Positions 8,381 through 16,370 of a stretch of 64,000 bases of DNA are shown here, piece by piece; positions within the stretch are counted from its first letter, which is position 1; each line of letters starts with the position of its first letter. Below the pieces are notes generated by a model. It was not told the origin of the DNA and made no database searches. It was given only the letters and a program-made list of their open reading frames with translations. The position numbers and the translations under genes are program-made. Origin of the DNA: Herbaspirillum sp. SJZ107 (lineage in GTDB: Bacteria > Pseudomonadota > Gammaproteobacteria > Burkholderiales > Burkholderiaceae_D); the NCBI RefSeq assembly GCF_006715485.1, contig NZ_VFNH01000003.1, forward strand, positions 620,001 through 684,000, written 5' to 3'.

Positions 8381-11158
8381 ATGCCGCGTCACGCCAACAA
8401 GCTCAAACTCACCGCTGCACTAGTTTCCAGCGCTTTCCTGATCGCAGGCCTGGGTGCCTGCGGCAAGACCCAGACTACCGAGTCGCTGCTTGCCGAAGCC
8501 CAGCAATACCAGCAGAAAGGCGACGTCAAGGCAGCCCTGATCCAGTTGAAGAATGCGGTCGAGAAGAGCCCGGAGAACGGCGAAGCCCGTATCGCACTCG
8601 GCAATCTCGAACTGGCCATGGGCGACGTACCCTCGGCCGAGAAGGAATTCCGCAAGGCGCGCTCGCTCGGCATCCCTGCCGAGCGTGTCCTGCCGATGAT
8701 GGGCAAGGCGATGGCGCAGCAAGGCAAATTCAAGGACATCCTGCAGGAAGTCACGCCGGAGATGGCGGCCAAGTCGGCGCCGCTGATGTCCCTGCGCGGC
8801 GAAGCCCTGCTGACCACCGGCCAGCCCGGCGATGCCAAGGCGGCCTTCGAACAGGCGCTGGCGATCAATCCGAACTCGGGCGATGCCCTGCTGGGCCTGG
8901 CCCGTCTGGCCGTGCTGGCGAAGGACCGCGACGCGACCGAGCGCTACGTGAACGAGGCAGTGGCCAAGGATCCGAAGAATCCCGAAGTCTTCATGGCCCA
9001 AGGTACCCTGCTGCGCATGCAGAACAAGCCGGACGAGGCGCTGGCTGCGTTCAACCGGACGCTGGCGCTGGACCCGGCCCACCGCACCGCCCACATCGAG
9101 AAAGCCTATATCGAGATCGGCCGCGGCAAGTTCCCGGCAGCGAAGACGGAAATCGATGCCGCACAAAAGAATGCGCCGGGCAACCTGCTGGTCACCTACA
9201 CCAGCGCGCTGTATGAATTCACCCAAGGTAAATTCTCTGCCGCCCAGGAACACCTGCAGCGCGTGTTGAAAGTGGCGCCGGATCACATGCCGAGCGTCTT
9301 GCTGGCTGGTGCATCGGAACTGCAGCTGGGCGCGACCCAGCAGGCCGAACAGCACCTGCGCAAGTACCTGGAGGCGGCGCCCAACGACACCTATGCGCGC
9401 AAGCTGCTGGCCCAGGTCCAGCTGAAGAATGCCCAGCCGGCCGATGCCGCCGCCACGCTGGCGCCGGCACTGAAGAACGACGCCGCCGATCCGCAGCTGC
9501 TGGCCCTGGCCGGTGAATCCTACATGCAGGTGCGCGATTTCAACAAGGCCAGCGGCTACCTGGAAAAAGCCGCCGAACTGGCGCCGAAAGCGGCCGGCGT
9601 GCGTACCTCGCTCGGCCTGTCCAAACTGGCCAGGGGCGACCAGTCGGGCGGCTTGAGCGACCTCGAAATGGCGACCTCGCTCGATCCCAAGTCCTCGCGT
9701 GCCACCATGGCGCTGGTGCAGACCGAAATGGGCCTCAAGCACTACGACAAGGCGCTGGCCGCGGCCGACGCCCTGGCCAAGCAGGAACCGAAGAACCCGC
9801 AGGTCTACAACCTGAAGGCTGCGGTCAACATGGTCAAGGGCGACATCCCGGCCGCGCGCACTGCCCTCGACCAGGCGCTGGCGCTCGATCCGACCTTCGC
9901 ACCGGCCGTGAAGAACATGGCGCGCCTGGATCTGATGGAGAAAAAGCCGGATGCCGCCAAGCAGCGCTATGAAAAAGTCCTGGAAAAGGACAAGAACAAC
10001 GTCGATGCGATGACCTCGCTGGGCCAGCTGGCCATGCTGCAGAACCGTCCTGAAGAAGCCACCTCGTGGTTCGAAAAGGCCAGCAACGCCAGCCCGAACG
10101 CGGTGAACCCGGCGGTCACGCTCGGCATGCATTACCTGCGTACCAACCAGCCGGCCAAGGCCCTGAGCCTGGCGCGCAAGCTCCAGACCACCAATGCCAC
10201 CAACCCCGAGCTGCTGGACATGCTGGGTCAGGCGCAAGTCGCCAACAAGGACTTGAATGGTGCGCTGGAAACCTACAGCAAGATGTCCAACGTCGTGCCG
10301 AAGTCGGCCACGCCGCAGATGCGCCTGGCCGCCGTCCACATGGCGATGAAGAATAATGCCGCCGCCACCGAGGACCTCAAGCGTGCCGTCGAGCTGCAGC
10401 CTGAACTGGTGCCGGCGCGCATGGCCCAGGTCGAGATGGCGATGCGCAGCGGCCGTCCGGACGAAGCGCTCGGCATCGCACGCCAGATGCAGAAGATGAA
10501 CGACAAGTCGCCGGTCGGCTATGCCACCGAAGGCGACATCCTGCTGGCGCAGCACAAGGCGGCGCAGGCGGTGCCGGCTTACGACAAGGCACTTTCCCTG
10601 GCCAAATCGCCGCAGCTGCTGGTGCGCTCGATGCAGGCACTGAACATGGCAGGCAAGGGCAAGGAAGCCGAGGCGCGCGGCAACCAGTGGCTGAAAGAGC
10701 ACCCGAGCGATCCGATGGTCACGATGTTTGTCGCGGAAACCAACCTGGCGCGCAAGGACTACCCGACCGCGATCCGGATGCTGGAAGCCGTGGCCAAGCA
10801 GACTCCGGACAATGCAGCTGCCCTGAACAACCTGGCGTACGCCTACCAGCAGGTCAAGGATCCGCGTGCACTCCCGACCGCCGAACAGGCATTCAAGCTG
10901 GCCAGCACCAATGCGGGCGTCATGGATACCCTCGGCTGGATGCTGGTGGAACAAGGGAATACCAGCCGCGGTTTGCCGCTGCTGCAAAAAGCCAGCAGCC
11001 TGGCGCCGAATGCAACCGAAATCCGCTATCACCTTGCGGTCGGTCTGCATAAATCCGGCGACAAGCAAGGCGCGCGCAAGCAACTGGATACCCTGCTCGC
11101 CGACGGCAAGCCGTTCCCGCAAGCCGACGACGCACGCGCATTGCTAAAGACCTTGTAA
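8381..11158 (+). CDS. prsT: PEP-CTERM system TPR-repeat lipoprotein PrsT
   Basis: A 925-residue lipoprotein made almost entirely of tetratricopeptide repeats (alternating helix pairs with the A-A-P spacing, e.g. NPNSGDALLGLARLAV). The signal peptide ends in a lipobox LGAC with Cys27. Length and repeat pattern fit the PrsT family (about 900 residues) found with the prsK-prsR-exosortase system. The ATG at 8381 has GAGGAA upstream; an upstream in-frame ATG at 8252 lacks the lipoprotein signal context. It probably acts at the periplasmic face of an envelope membrane as an assembly scaffold for polysaccharide or PEP-CTERM export; the molecular role is not established. Here it lies about 9 kb from the main locus. 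Confidence 0.9.
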   Translation: MPRHANKLKLTAALVSSAFLIAGLGACGKTQTTESLLAEAQQYQQKGDVKAALIQLKNAVEKSPENGEARIALGNLELAMGDVPSAEKEFRKARSLGIPAERVLPMMGKAMAQQGKFKDILQEVTPEMAAKSAPLMSLRGEALLTTGQPGDAKAAFEQALAINPNSGDALLGLARLAVLAKDRDATERYVNEAVAKDPKNPEVFMAQGTLLRMQNKPDEALAAFNRTLALDPAHRTAHIEKAYIEIGRGKFPAAKTEIDAAQKNAPGNLLVTYTSALYEFTQGKFSAAQEHLQRVLKVAPDHMPSVLLAGASELQLGATQQAEQHLRKYLEAAPNDTYARKLLAQVQLKNAQPADAAATLAPALKNDAADPQLLALAGESYMQVRDFNKASGYLEKAAELAPKAAGVRTSLGLSKLARGDQSGGLSDLEMATSLDPKSSRATMALVQTEMGLKHYDKALAAADALAKQEPKNPQVYNLKAAVNMVKGDIPAARTALDQALALDPTFAPAVKNMARLDLMEKKPDAAKQRYEKVLEKDKNNVDAMTSLGQLAMLQNRPEEATSWFEKASNASPNAVNPAVTLGMHYLRTNQPAKALSLARKLQTTNATNPELLDMLGQAQVANKDLNGALETYSKMSNVVPKSATPQMRLAAVHMAMKNNAAATEDLKRAVELQPELVPARMAQVEMAMRSGRPDEALGIARQMQKMNDKSPVGYATEGDILLAQHKAAQAVPAYDKALSLAKSPQLLVRSMQALNMAGKGKEAEARGNQWLKEHPSDPMVTMFVAETNLARKDYPTAIRMLEAVAKQTPDNAAALNNLAYAYQQVKDPRALPTAEQAFKLASTNAGVMDTLGWMLVEQGNTSRGLPLLQKASSLAPNATEIRYHLAVGLHKSGDKQGARKQLDTLLADGKPFPQADDARALLKTL

Positions 11159-11227
11159 CTGGTTAATATACGTTATTCATAATAAAACAATAAGCCACGC
11201 CAGGATGGACGTGGCGAGCTAACCTGG

Positions 11228-11247
11228 CGCCGGCGCCACCGCCGGCG
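11228..11247 (+). terminator. Hairpin between prsT and the acyltransferase gene
   Basis: CGCCGGCG (11228-11235) pairs with CGCCGGCG (11240-11247) across a CCAC loop, followed by TTTCTC. A second small stem (GCCACG/CGTGGC) lies just before it. It could be an intrinsic terminator or attenuator after prsT, but it ends only 22 bases before the next start codon. Confidence 0.45.
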
Positions 11248-11269
11248 TTTCTCAATGGGGAATCCTGCG

Positions 11270-12049
11270 ATGGCGACTTTTGACGATTTCAAGGACCCAG
11301 AGGGTGAATCGGCCGTATCCCTATCGGACGCTCATGATTTCAATGATCGCGATAATATTACGCCCTCTCAATATGAGGATGTGATCGTGAACCACGATTC
11401 GTACGGAATCCGGCTTACCGATACGGCGGACGGGCGTAATTCAGCAAGCATGTTAATCAACAAGATGTATGCCTGGCGTGGCTACGCCGGTACGCATCAG
11501 CTGACTGACGACCCCAATCGCATCACCCTCACGGCAACCGACAAGGGCGAAGTGGTGGGCACGCTCACCATCGGCATCGACTCCCCGATCGGCCTGATGG
11601 CCGACCAGATTTTCAAGGAAGAACTCGATTTTCATCGCAACAAGGGCGCGCGCCTGTGCGAGTTCACCAAACTGGCCTTCGATCCTTCGGTGCGCTCGAA
11701 AACCTCGCTGGCCAACCTGTTTCACCTGGCCGTGATCTACGGCCGCGATATCCATAAATGCACCGATATCGTGATCGAAGTCAATCCGCGTCACCGCCGT
11801 TTTTACGAGCGCATGCTGGGCTTCAAGCAGGAAGGCGATTTGAAAATCAATCCGCGCGTCGATGCGCCGGCCTTTCTGCTGCGCGTCAACCTGGAATACG
11901 TGACCGAGCAAATCGAAAAATTCGGCGGCACCTTCACTGCCGACAATAACGTCACCGAACGTTCGTTCTATCCGTATTTCTTTTCGCCGCGCGAAGAAAT
12001 GGGTATTCGCAACCGTCTGCTGCGCATGGACGACCAGCACGCGGGATGA
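11270..12049 (+). CDS. N-acyl amino acid synthase-like acyltransferase (FeeM-type GNAT fold)
   Basis: A 259-residue protein with an acidic N-terminal ~60 residues and a GNAT-like acyltransferase core (GTLTIGIDSP, then GARLCEFTKLAFDPSVRSKTSLANLFHLA and HRRFYERMLGF, a typical acceptor/CoA-side end). This resembles the FeeM family of long-chain N-acyl amino acid synthases, which use acyl carrier protein and are known to occur near PEP-CTERM/exosortase genes. Start: ATG 11270 with GGGGAA eight bases upstream; the ATG at 11255 has no ribosome site. It is followed by a ThiF-like and a nitroreductase-like gene on the same strand. The product (acyl amino acid or other acylated signal) is inferred from the family, not shown. 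Confidence 0.65.
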   Translation: MATFDDFKDPEGESAVSLSDAHDFNDRDNITPSQYEDVIVNHDSYGIRLTDTADGRNSASMLINKMYAWRGYAGTHQLTDDPNRITLTATDKGEVVGTLTIGIDSPIGLMADQIFKEELDFHRNKGARLCEFTKLAFDPSVRSKTSLANLFHLAVIYGRDIHKCTDIVIEVNPRHRRFYERMLGFKQEGDLKINPRVDAPAFLLRVNLEYVTEQIEKFGGTFTADNNVTERSFYPYFFSPREEMGIRNRLLRMDDQHAG

Positions 12050-12061
12050 CATTGCGCACAG

Positions 12062-12087
12062 GCGCCGGGCATTCCCGATCCCGGCGC
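12062..12087 (+). other. Hairpin between the acyltransferase and ThiF genes
   Basis: GCGCCGGG (12062-12069) pairs with CCCGGCGC (12080-12087) across a ten-base loop. No T-run follows. It may reduce read-through or protect a transcript end between the first gene and the ThiF-nitroreductase pair. Confidence 0.4.
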
Positions 12088-12133
12088 ATCCTCGTCTCGC
12101 AATTCTCTTCTGACCTTCTGTATCTCCCCATCG

Positions 12134-13012
12134 ATGAACAATCCGTTCCGCTATGAACAGGCGTTTTCACGCAATATTGGCTGGGTCACGCCGGCAGAAC
12201 AATCCACGCTGCGCGGCAAGCGCGTCGCCATCGCCGGCGGCGGCGGGGTCGGCGGTGTCCACCTGCTGACCCTGGCGCGCCTGGGCGTCTCCCGTTTCCA
12301 TATCGCCGATTTCGACAGCTTCGACGTCGTCAACTTCAACCGCCAGGTCGGCGCCATGATGTCGACCGTCGGCCAGCCCAAGGCCGAGGTACTGGCGCGG
12401 ATGGCCAAGGACATCAACCCCGAGATCGACATCAAGATCTTCGACCAGGGCGTCAACAAGGACAACCTGAACGATTTCCTGGCCGGCGTCGACCTGTACG
12501 TCGACGCACTCGATTTCTTCGCCTTCGACGCGCGCCAGCAGACTTTCGCGGCCTGCGCCCGGCTCGGCATTCCGGCCACCACGGCGGCGCCGCTCGGCAT
12601 GGGGGCTGCCCTGCTCAACTTCATGCCGGGCCAGATGACCTTCGAGGAATATTTCCAGTGGGGCGACCTGCCCGAGCTGGACAAGGCGATCCGGTTCGTG
12701 GTCGGCCTTGCCCCGGCGGGCCTGCACCGGCCTTACCTGGTGGTCCCGGAAGCCGTCAATTTCGCCGAGCGCCGCGGTCCGTCGACCTTCATGGCCTGCC
12801 AGCTGTGCGCCGGCATCGTCGCCACCGAGGCCTTGAAGATCCTTCTCGAGCGCGGAAAGATCCTGGCGGCGCCGCATGGCATGCAGTTCGACGCCTACCG
12901 CAACAAGCTCAGCCATACCTGGCGTCCCGGCGGCAACGGCAATCCGCTGCACCGCCTGATGATCGGCGTCGCCAAGCGCCAGATGACCAAGCAACTGGCG
13001 CCGCAAGCATGA
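12134..13012 (+). CDS. ThiF/E1-like adenylyltransferase
   Basis: A 292-residue Rossmann protein of the ThiF/MoeB/HesA group. GGGGVGG at residues 35-41 is the ATP loop, DFDSFDVVNFNRQ at 59-71 supplies the acidic and arginine residues that bind ATP, and VDALDFFAFDARQ follows the family pattern. These enzymes adenylate a C-terminal carboxylate, usually of a small carrier protein. The zinc CxxC pair of MoeB/ThiF is absent; Cys residues around ACQLCAG (near 220) are the only candidates for a thioester site. The stop overlaps the next start (ATGA), so it is translationally coupled to the nitroreductase-like gene. In some actinobacteria the same two domains occur fused in one protein, supporting joint action. 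The substrate is unknown. Confidence 0.8.
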   Translation: MNNPFRYEQAFSRNIGWVTPAEQSTLRGKRVAIAGGGGVGGVHLLTLARLGVSRFHIADFDSFDVVNFNRQVGAMMSTVGQPKAEVLARMAKDINPEIDIKIFDQGVNKDNLNDFLAGVDLYVDALDFFAFDARQQTFAACARLGIPATTAAPLGMGAALLNFMPGQMTFEEYFQWGDLPELDKAIRFVVGLAPAGLHRPYLVVPEAVNFAERRGPSTFMACQLCAGIVATEALKILLERGKILAAPHGMQFDAYRNKLSHTWRPGGNGNPLHRLMIGVAKRQMTKQLAPQA

Positions 13013-14076
13013 ACATCCCGCCGAGCCTCCACCGCATCCTCGAACTGGCGCGCTGGGCGCCGAGCGGTGACAATACCCAGTGCTGGCGCTTCGAAATCGC
13101 CGCGCCCGACCATCTGGTCATCCACGCCTACGATACCCGGCACGACACCGTCTACGACCTGGATGGCCATCCGAGCCAGATTTCCATGGGTGCGCTGCTG
13201 GAAACCATCGACATCGCCGCCAGCGAGCAGGGCTTGCGCGCCCACACCGTGCGCCGTGCCGACAGCGCGCCCGACCGCCCCGTGTTCGACGTGCGCTTCA
13301 GCCCCGATGCCACGGTGGCGCCGAGCCCCCTGCTCGGCGCCATCGAAACGCGCACGGTGCAGCGCCGCCCGATGCGCACGCGCCCACTGACTGCGGCCGA
13401 GAAGCGCGAGCTGGAAACCTGCGTCGGTCCCGATTTCGCCGTGACCTGGATCGAAGGCTTCGGCCCCAAGCTCAAGGCGGCACGCCTGATGTTCAATAAC
13501 GCCAGGCTGCGTTTGACCATGCCGGAAGCCTTCGAGGTGCACCGCCGCATCATCGACTGGAATGCCAGGTACAGCCCGGACAAGGTGCCGGACCAGGCGC
13601 TCGGCGTCGACAAGGCGACGCTGAAACTGATGAAATGGGCGATGGTGAGCTGGAAGCGGATGTCGACCATCAACACCCTGATGGGCACCTGGGCGCCGCG
13701 CCTGCAGATGGATTTGCTGCCGGGGATCGCCTGCGCGGCCCACTTCGTGCTGAAGGCCAGGCGCCAACCGCAGACGATCGACGATTACGTGCAGGCCGGG
13801 CGCGCGGTCCAGCGCTTCTGGCTGACCCTGACCCGGCTCGGACTGTTCATGCAGCCGGAGATGACGCCGCTGATCTTTGCCAAGTACGTGCGCGAAAACA
13901 CATCCTTTACGCGCGAGACACGCCTGCATGCGCCGGCGCGCCGCCTGCAGCAGCAAGGTGCCGAACTGATCTTCAACGACGCACTGTATCCGGTCTACAT
14001 GGGCCGCCTGGGTGCCGGCCCCGCCCCTGCCGCACGGTCGCAGCGCCTGCCGGTCGAGCAATTGCTGAAACGCTGA
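13009..14076 (+). CDS. Nitroreductase-family-like protein
   Basis: A 355-residue protein starting with LHRILELARWAPSGDNTQCWRFEI, the characteristic FMN-binding start of nitroreductases (the R-x-A-P-S-G-x-N-x-Q-x-W pattern). The middle of the protein carries long helices, and the C-terminal part (VQRFWLTLTRLGLFMQPEMTPLIFAKYV) resembles the second half of the flavin fold. The ATG overlaps the ThiF stop by four bases. The family includes NAD(P)H-dependent reductases and also dehydrogenases of peptide natural products. Together with the E1-like protein and the FeeM-like acyltransferase this suggests oxidation or reduction of an activated acyl/amino acyl compound; that is inference. Confidence 0.75.
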   Translation: MNIPPSLHRILELARWAPSGDNTQCWRFEIAAPDHLVIHAYDTRHDTVYDLDGHPSQISMGALLETIDIAASEQGLRAHTVRRADSAPDRPVFDVRFSPDATVAPSPLLGAIETRTVQRRPMRTRPLTAAEKRELETCVGPDFAVTWIEGFGPKLKAARLMFNNARLRLTMPEAFEVHRRIIDWNARYSPDKVPDQALGVDKATLKLMKWAMVSWKRMSTINTLMGTWAPRLQMDLLPGIACAAHFVLKARRQPQTIDDYVQAGRAVQRFWLTLTRLGLFMQPEMTPLIFAKYVRENTSFTRETRLHAPARRLQQQGAELIFNDALYPVYMGRLGAGPAPAARSQRLPVEQLLKR

Positions 14077-14138
14077 CGGCGGCATCGAGACCGGCCGTCG
14101 GCGGGGTCTCGTTTGGTTTGCTTTTTTGTTTCGGGAAT

Positions 14139-14170
14139 AAAAAAAGAGCAGGAAATCCTGCTCTTTTTTT
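14139..14170. terminator. Bidirectional intrinsic terminator
   Basis: A 14-base-pair perfect stem (14139-14152 with 14157-14170) around an AAAT loop, with GAGCAGG at the core and A7/T7 at the ends, so it ends in a U-run in both directions. It lies between the convergent nitroreductase-like (+) and PEP-CTERM (-) genes and can terminate both. Confidence 0.9.
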
Positions 14171-14176
14171 ATTGCC

Positions 14177-14208
14177 ATATTTATCCGGTCAAATGACCGG
14201 ATAAATAT
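14177..14208. repeat. Inverted repeat beside the terminator
   Basis: A 15-base perfect inverted repeat (14177-14191 with 14194-14208) around ATTTATCCGGTCA with a two-base centre. It lies 18 bases past the stop of the PEP-CTERM gene on the minus strand. It could be a second hairpin of the same transcript end. Confidence 0.7.
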
Positions 14209-14226
14209 TATGCCTTTTTGCTACGA

Positions 14227-15087
14227 TTAGGCCTTCTTGTTGCGCTTGCGTGCTGCAACGCCGGCGCCCAGCATGGCGATGCCGAACAGGGCCAGCGAGC
14301 CCGGCTCAGGCACTTCAGCCAGTTTGAACTGACCGTTGTTGCTGACGAAGAAGTTCTGGCCCGGGGTCGGGGTGTAGGTGGTACCGGTGGTGCAGCCTGC
14401 GCCAGTGTAGCCGCCGAATTGGCAAGCGACTTCCGACACCAGGTTTTGGGTGATGTTGCTCACGCCGTTGGCGTTGGTGAAGGCGAAGGCCAGGATGTCT
14501 TCCGAGCTCAGGTCTTGACCGTTTTCACGGAAGAAGTAGCCCGATGCCAGGTCGCCGGCGTTAGCCTTGGCGTACACGGTCACTTGGCCGTTGCTGATCG
14601 GGTTGCCCGATGCGTCGACGTTGCCGCCGCCGCCTACCAGCACGTCGAAGCTGGCGATCAGCTTGCCGTCGTCAGCACCGTAGATGCCAGTGGTCGAACC
14701 GTAGTTGGCAACGGCATCCTGGTAGATGTTGATGGTGCCGCCGGTGAACTGGAAGGCGCCGCTGAAGGTGCCGGAGCCAGTCGCCGCGAAGGTCGCGGTG
14801 ATGTTACCGCCCGGGTAGGTAACCGGGAACAGCAGACCGTTGCTGTCAGCCTGGACGATGTTGAAAACAGCGTTTTCCTGGAAGCTGAAGGTGTTGTTGC
14901 CGGTATTGGCGATCTGGATGAAGGCGTTGCCGTTCACGTCCAGGTATTCGCCGATGGTCTGGCCGCTCGAATAACCGCCGCCGACCGGGTTGAAGACCCA
15001 GTTTTGCAGCACGTCTTCTGCATGCGCAGCACCGGCCATGGAAAGAGCTACAGCTGCAGCGCACGACAGTTTTTTCAGAAATTTCAT
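14227..15087 (-). CDS. PEP-CTERM sorted secreted protein (PepA-like)
   Basis: A 286-residue secreted protein. The N-terminus MKFLKKLSCAAAVALSMAGAAHA is a Sec signal peptide with cleavage after AHA. The body is rich in Gly, Thr, Asn and Phe with few charges (extended beta structure). The last 28 residues are the complete sorting signal: VPEPG at 259-263, a hydrophobic helix, then the basic ARKRNKKA. Such proteins are recognised by exosortase XrtA, which cuts at the PEP motif; xrtA is at 28702. N-terminal similarity to flocculation-associated PepA proteins (EDVLQNWVFNP...) is from memory, so the symbol is left blank. A perfect sigma-54 promoter (15136-15151) drives it. Two cysteines lie near residues 219-234. 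Confidence 0.85.
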   Translation of the reverse strand: MKFLKKLSCAAAVALSMAGAAHAEDVLQNWVFNPVGGGYSSGQTIGEYLDVNGNAFIQIANTGNNTFSFQENAVFNIVQADSNGLLFPVTYPGGNITATFAATGSGTFSGAFQFTGGTINIYQDAVANYGSTTGIYGADDGKLIASFDVLVGGGGNVDASGNPISNGQVTVYAKANAGDLASGYFFRENGQDLSSEDILAFAFTNANGVSNITQNLVSEVACQFGGYTGAGCTTGTTYTPTPGQNFFVSNNGQFKLAEVPEPGSLALFGIAMLGAGVAARKRNKKA

Positions 15088-15135
15088 GATTCGTTTTCCT
15101 CGCTTAGTTGATCGGTGGTGCTATGCCTCTGTATA

Positions 15136-15151
15136 AGCAAGCCGTGTGCCA
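15136..15151 (-). promoter_or_regulatory. Sigma-54 promoter of the PEP-CTERM protein gene
   Basis: Read on the minus strand: TGGCAC (-24 element) - ACGGC - TTGCT (-12 element), an exact match to the sigma-54 consensus with correct spacing. The start point would be near 15124, about 37 bases before the ATG. It requires an ATP-hydrolysing activator such as PrsR. Confidence 0.9.
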
Positions 15152-15207
15152 GCTTTTGGAAAATGTTTAATATCAATGACTTATCCGCAATCAATTAAAC
15201 CCAAAAG

Positions 15208-15232
15208 AACCGACTGTAAAAAATGCCGACAG
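15208..15232 (-). promoter_or_regulatory. Candidate PrsR enhancer site 1
   Basis: A 25-base element containing CTGT-N11-ACAG, about 57 bases upstream of the -24 box (centred roughly 95 bases before the start point). It is identical at 20 of 25 positions to the element at 18352-18376 upstream of the other sigma-54 promoter. Position and symmetry fit an enhancer site for a dimeric bacterial enhancer-binding protein; assignment to PrsR is inference. Confidence 0.65.
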
Positions 15233-15284
15233 AAAATTTGACCAATAATTTCGATATGGAAATTATATTGTCTGTTGCCATCTA

Positions 15285-16370
15285 TTAAGACGATTGTTTC
15301 CTGGAGAGGAAGGCCTTGTGAAACAGGTGGCGTGCCAGCATCAGCGGCGGCATGCGCAGCCAGTTGCCGCGCACGTACAGCGCAAAACGCGCGGCGCCGG
15401 TGAACGCGTCGGTGCAGCTGGCATGCATCGGCAGCAGCGCGCGTTCGAACAGGGCATCCATCATGGCCAGCAGCGCGCGGTTCGGCGCGGCCGCGGCAAG
15501 CGCATCCACCACCGCCTCCGGCACCGGCGTGCCGAGCAGGCGCCGGCTGTAGCGCAGCGCATAGAACAGCGGCCGTTCCAGTTCGAGCGCGCGCGCCCGT
15601 GCCGGCAGCGCTTCCCAGAAGCCGGCACGGACGCCGAACTCGCGGAACAGGAAGTGCAAGTCGAGCAGGTCGCGCAAGCCCTTGTCGAATTCGCCGTCGA
15701 AGAACAGGTGTACCGCGCTGTGCAGCACCATGTCGGCCGGCGCCAGCGTGGCCAGGCCGGGCGCATGCGCGATCGGCACGGCGGCGGCACGCAACAATGC
15801 CGGATCGGGGTGCACGGGCGCGGTCTGCGGCAGGATCGCGTGGTGGACGTCGATGCTGCTCTGCCGGCGCACGTGCTGCATCGGCGGCAGTTCGTGCATC
15901 CACTGGCGGTAGTAGCGCTGGTCGTAGGCGTCGGCCTGGCTGCTGGCCCAGCCATGCAGCATCAGCGCCGATTCCACATCGTCCAGGCGCGCCTGCGGCA
16001 CCATGATGTCGATGTCGCCGAACAGGCGGCCGGCACCGGCGCGCAGGCCGGCCATCGCGTAGGCTGCGCCTTTCAACAGCAGCAGCGGCGCCACGCCGTT
16101 CACTTTCGCAAGCGCGGCCTGGATGCATTCGACCTCGAAACCCACCGCCTGGCGGTGGCGCCTGGCCAGCGCGCGCGCGCAGTCCAGGTGGGCGCGCGGC
16201 TGCGCCGGCACGGTGTCGAGCAGGCCGTGCTCCTCGATCAGCGCCAGCAGTGTCGGACTCAGGTTGGCGCTGGTCGACTGGCGCAGCAGCAGGTCCCAGT
16301 CGGCCAGGCGCAGGCCTGGCAGCAGGCCGGGGTCGCGCAGGACCGCGACCAGGATCGGCAGGCGCTTCAC
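15285..16370 (-). CDS. Nucleotidyltransferase family protein of the HPr-rel-A system
   Basis: A 361-residue protein of the NTP_transf_5 type: LLLLKGAAYA around residue 100 and the catalytic GDID motif at 118-121 (metal-binding aspartates). The remainder is Arg/Ala-rich and helical. Start: GTG at 16370 overlapping the kinase stop (GTGA). It is the last gene of the four-gene operon starting at 18193. Related nucleotidyltransferases occur next to HprK-like kinases in some lasso-peptide clusters and in PEP-CTERM loci. The acceptor is unknown. Confidence 0.8.
   Translation of the reverse strand: MKRLPILVAVLRDPGLLPGLRLADWDLLLRQSTSANLSPTLLALIEEHGLLDTVPAQPRAHLDCARALARRHRQAVGFEVECIQAALAKVNGVAPLLLLKGAAYAMAGLRAGAGRLFGDIDIMVPQARLDDVESALMLHGWASSQADAYDQRYYRQWMHELPPMQHVRRQSSIDVHHAILPQTAPVHPDPALLRAAAVPIAHAPGLATLAPADMVLHSAVHLFFDGEFDKGLRDLLDLHFLFREFGVRAGFWEALPARARALELERPLFYALRYSRRLLGTPVPEAVVDALAAAAPNRALLAMMDALFERALLPMHASCTDAFTGAARFALYVRGNWLRMPPLMLARHLFHKAFLSRKQSS

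Noticed and set aside
15208..15232. LexA-type SOS box
   Set aside because: LexA boxes have CTGT-N8-ACAG; here the spacing is eleven and the neighbourhood is a sigma-54 promoter.
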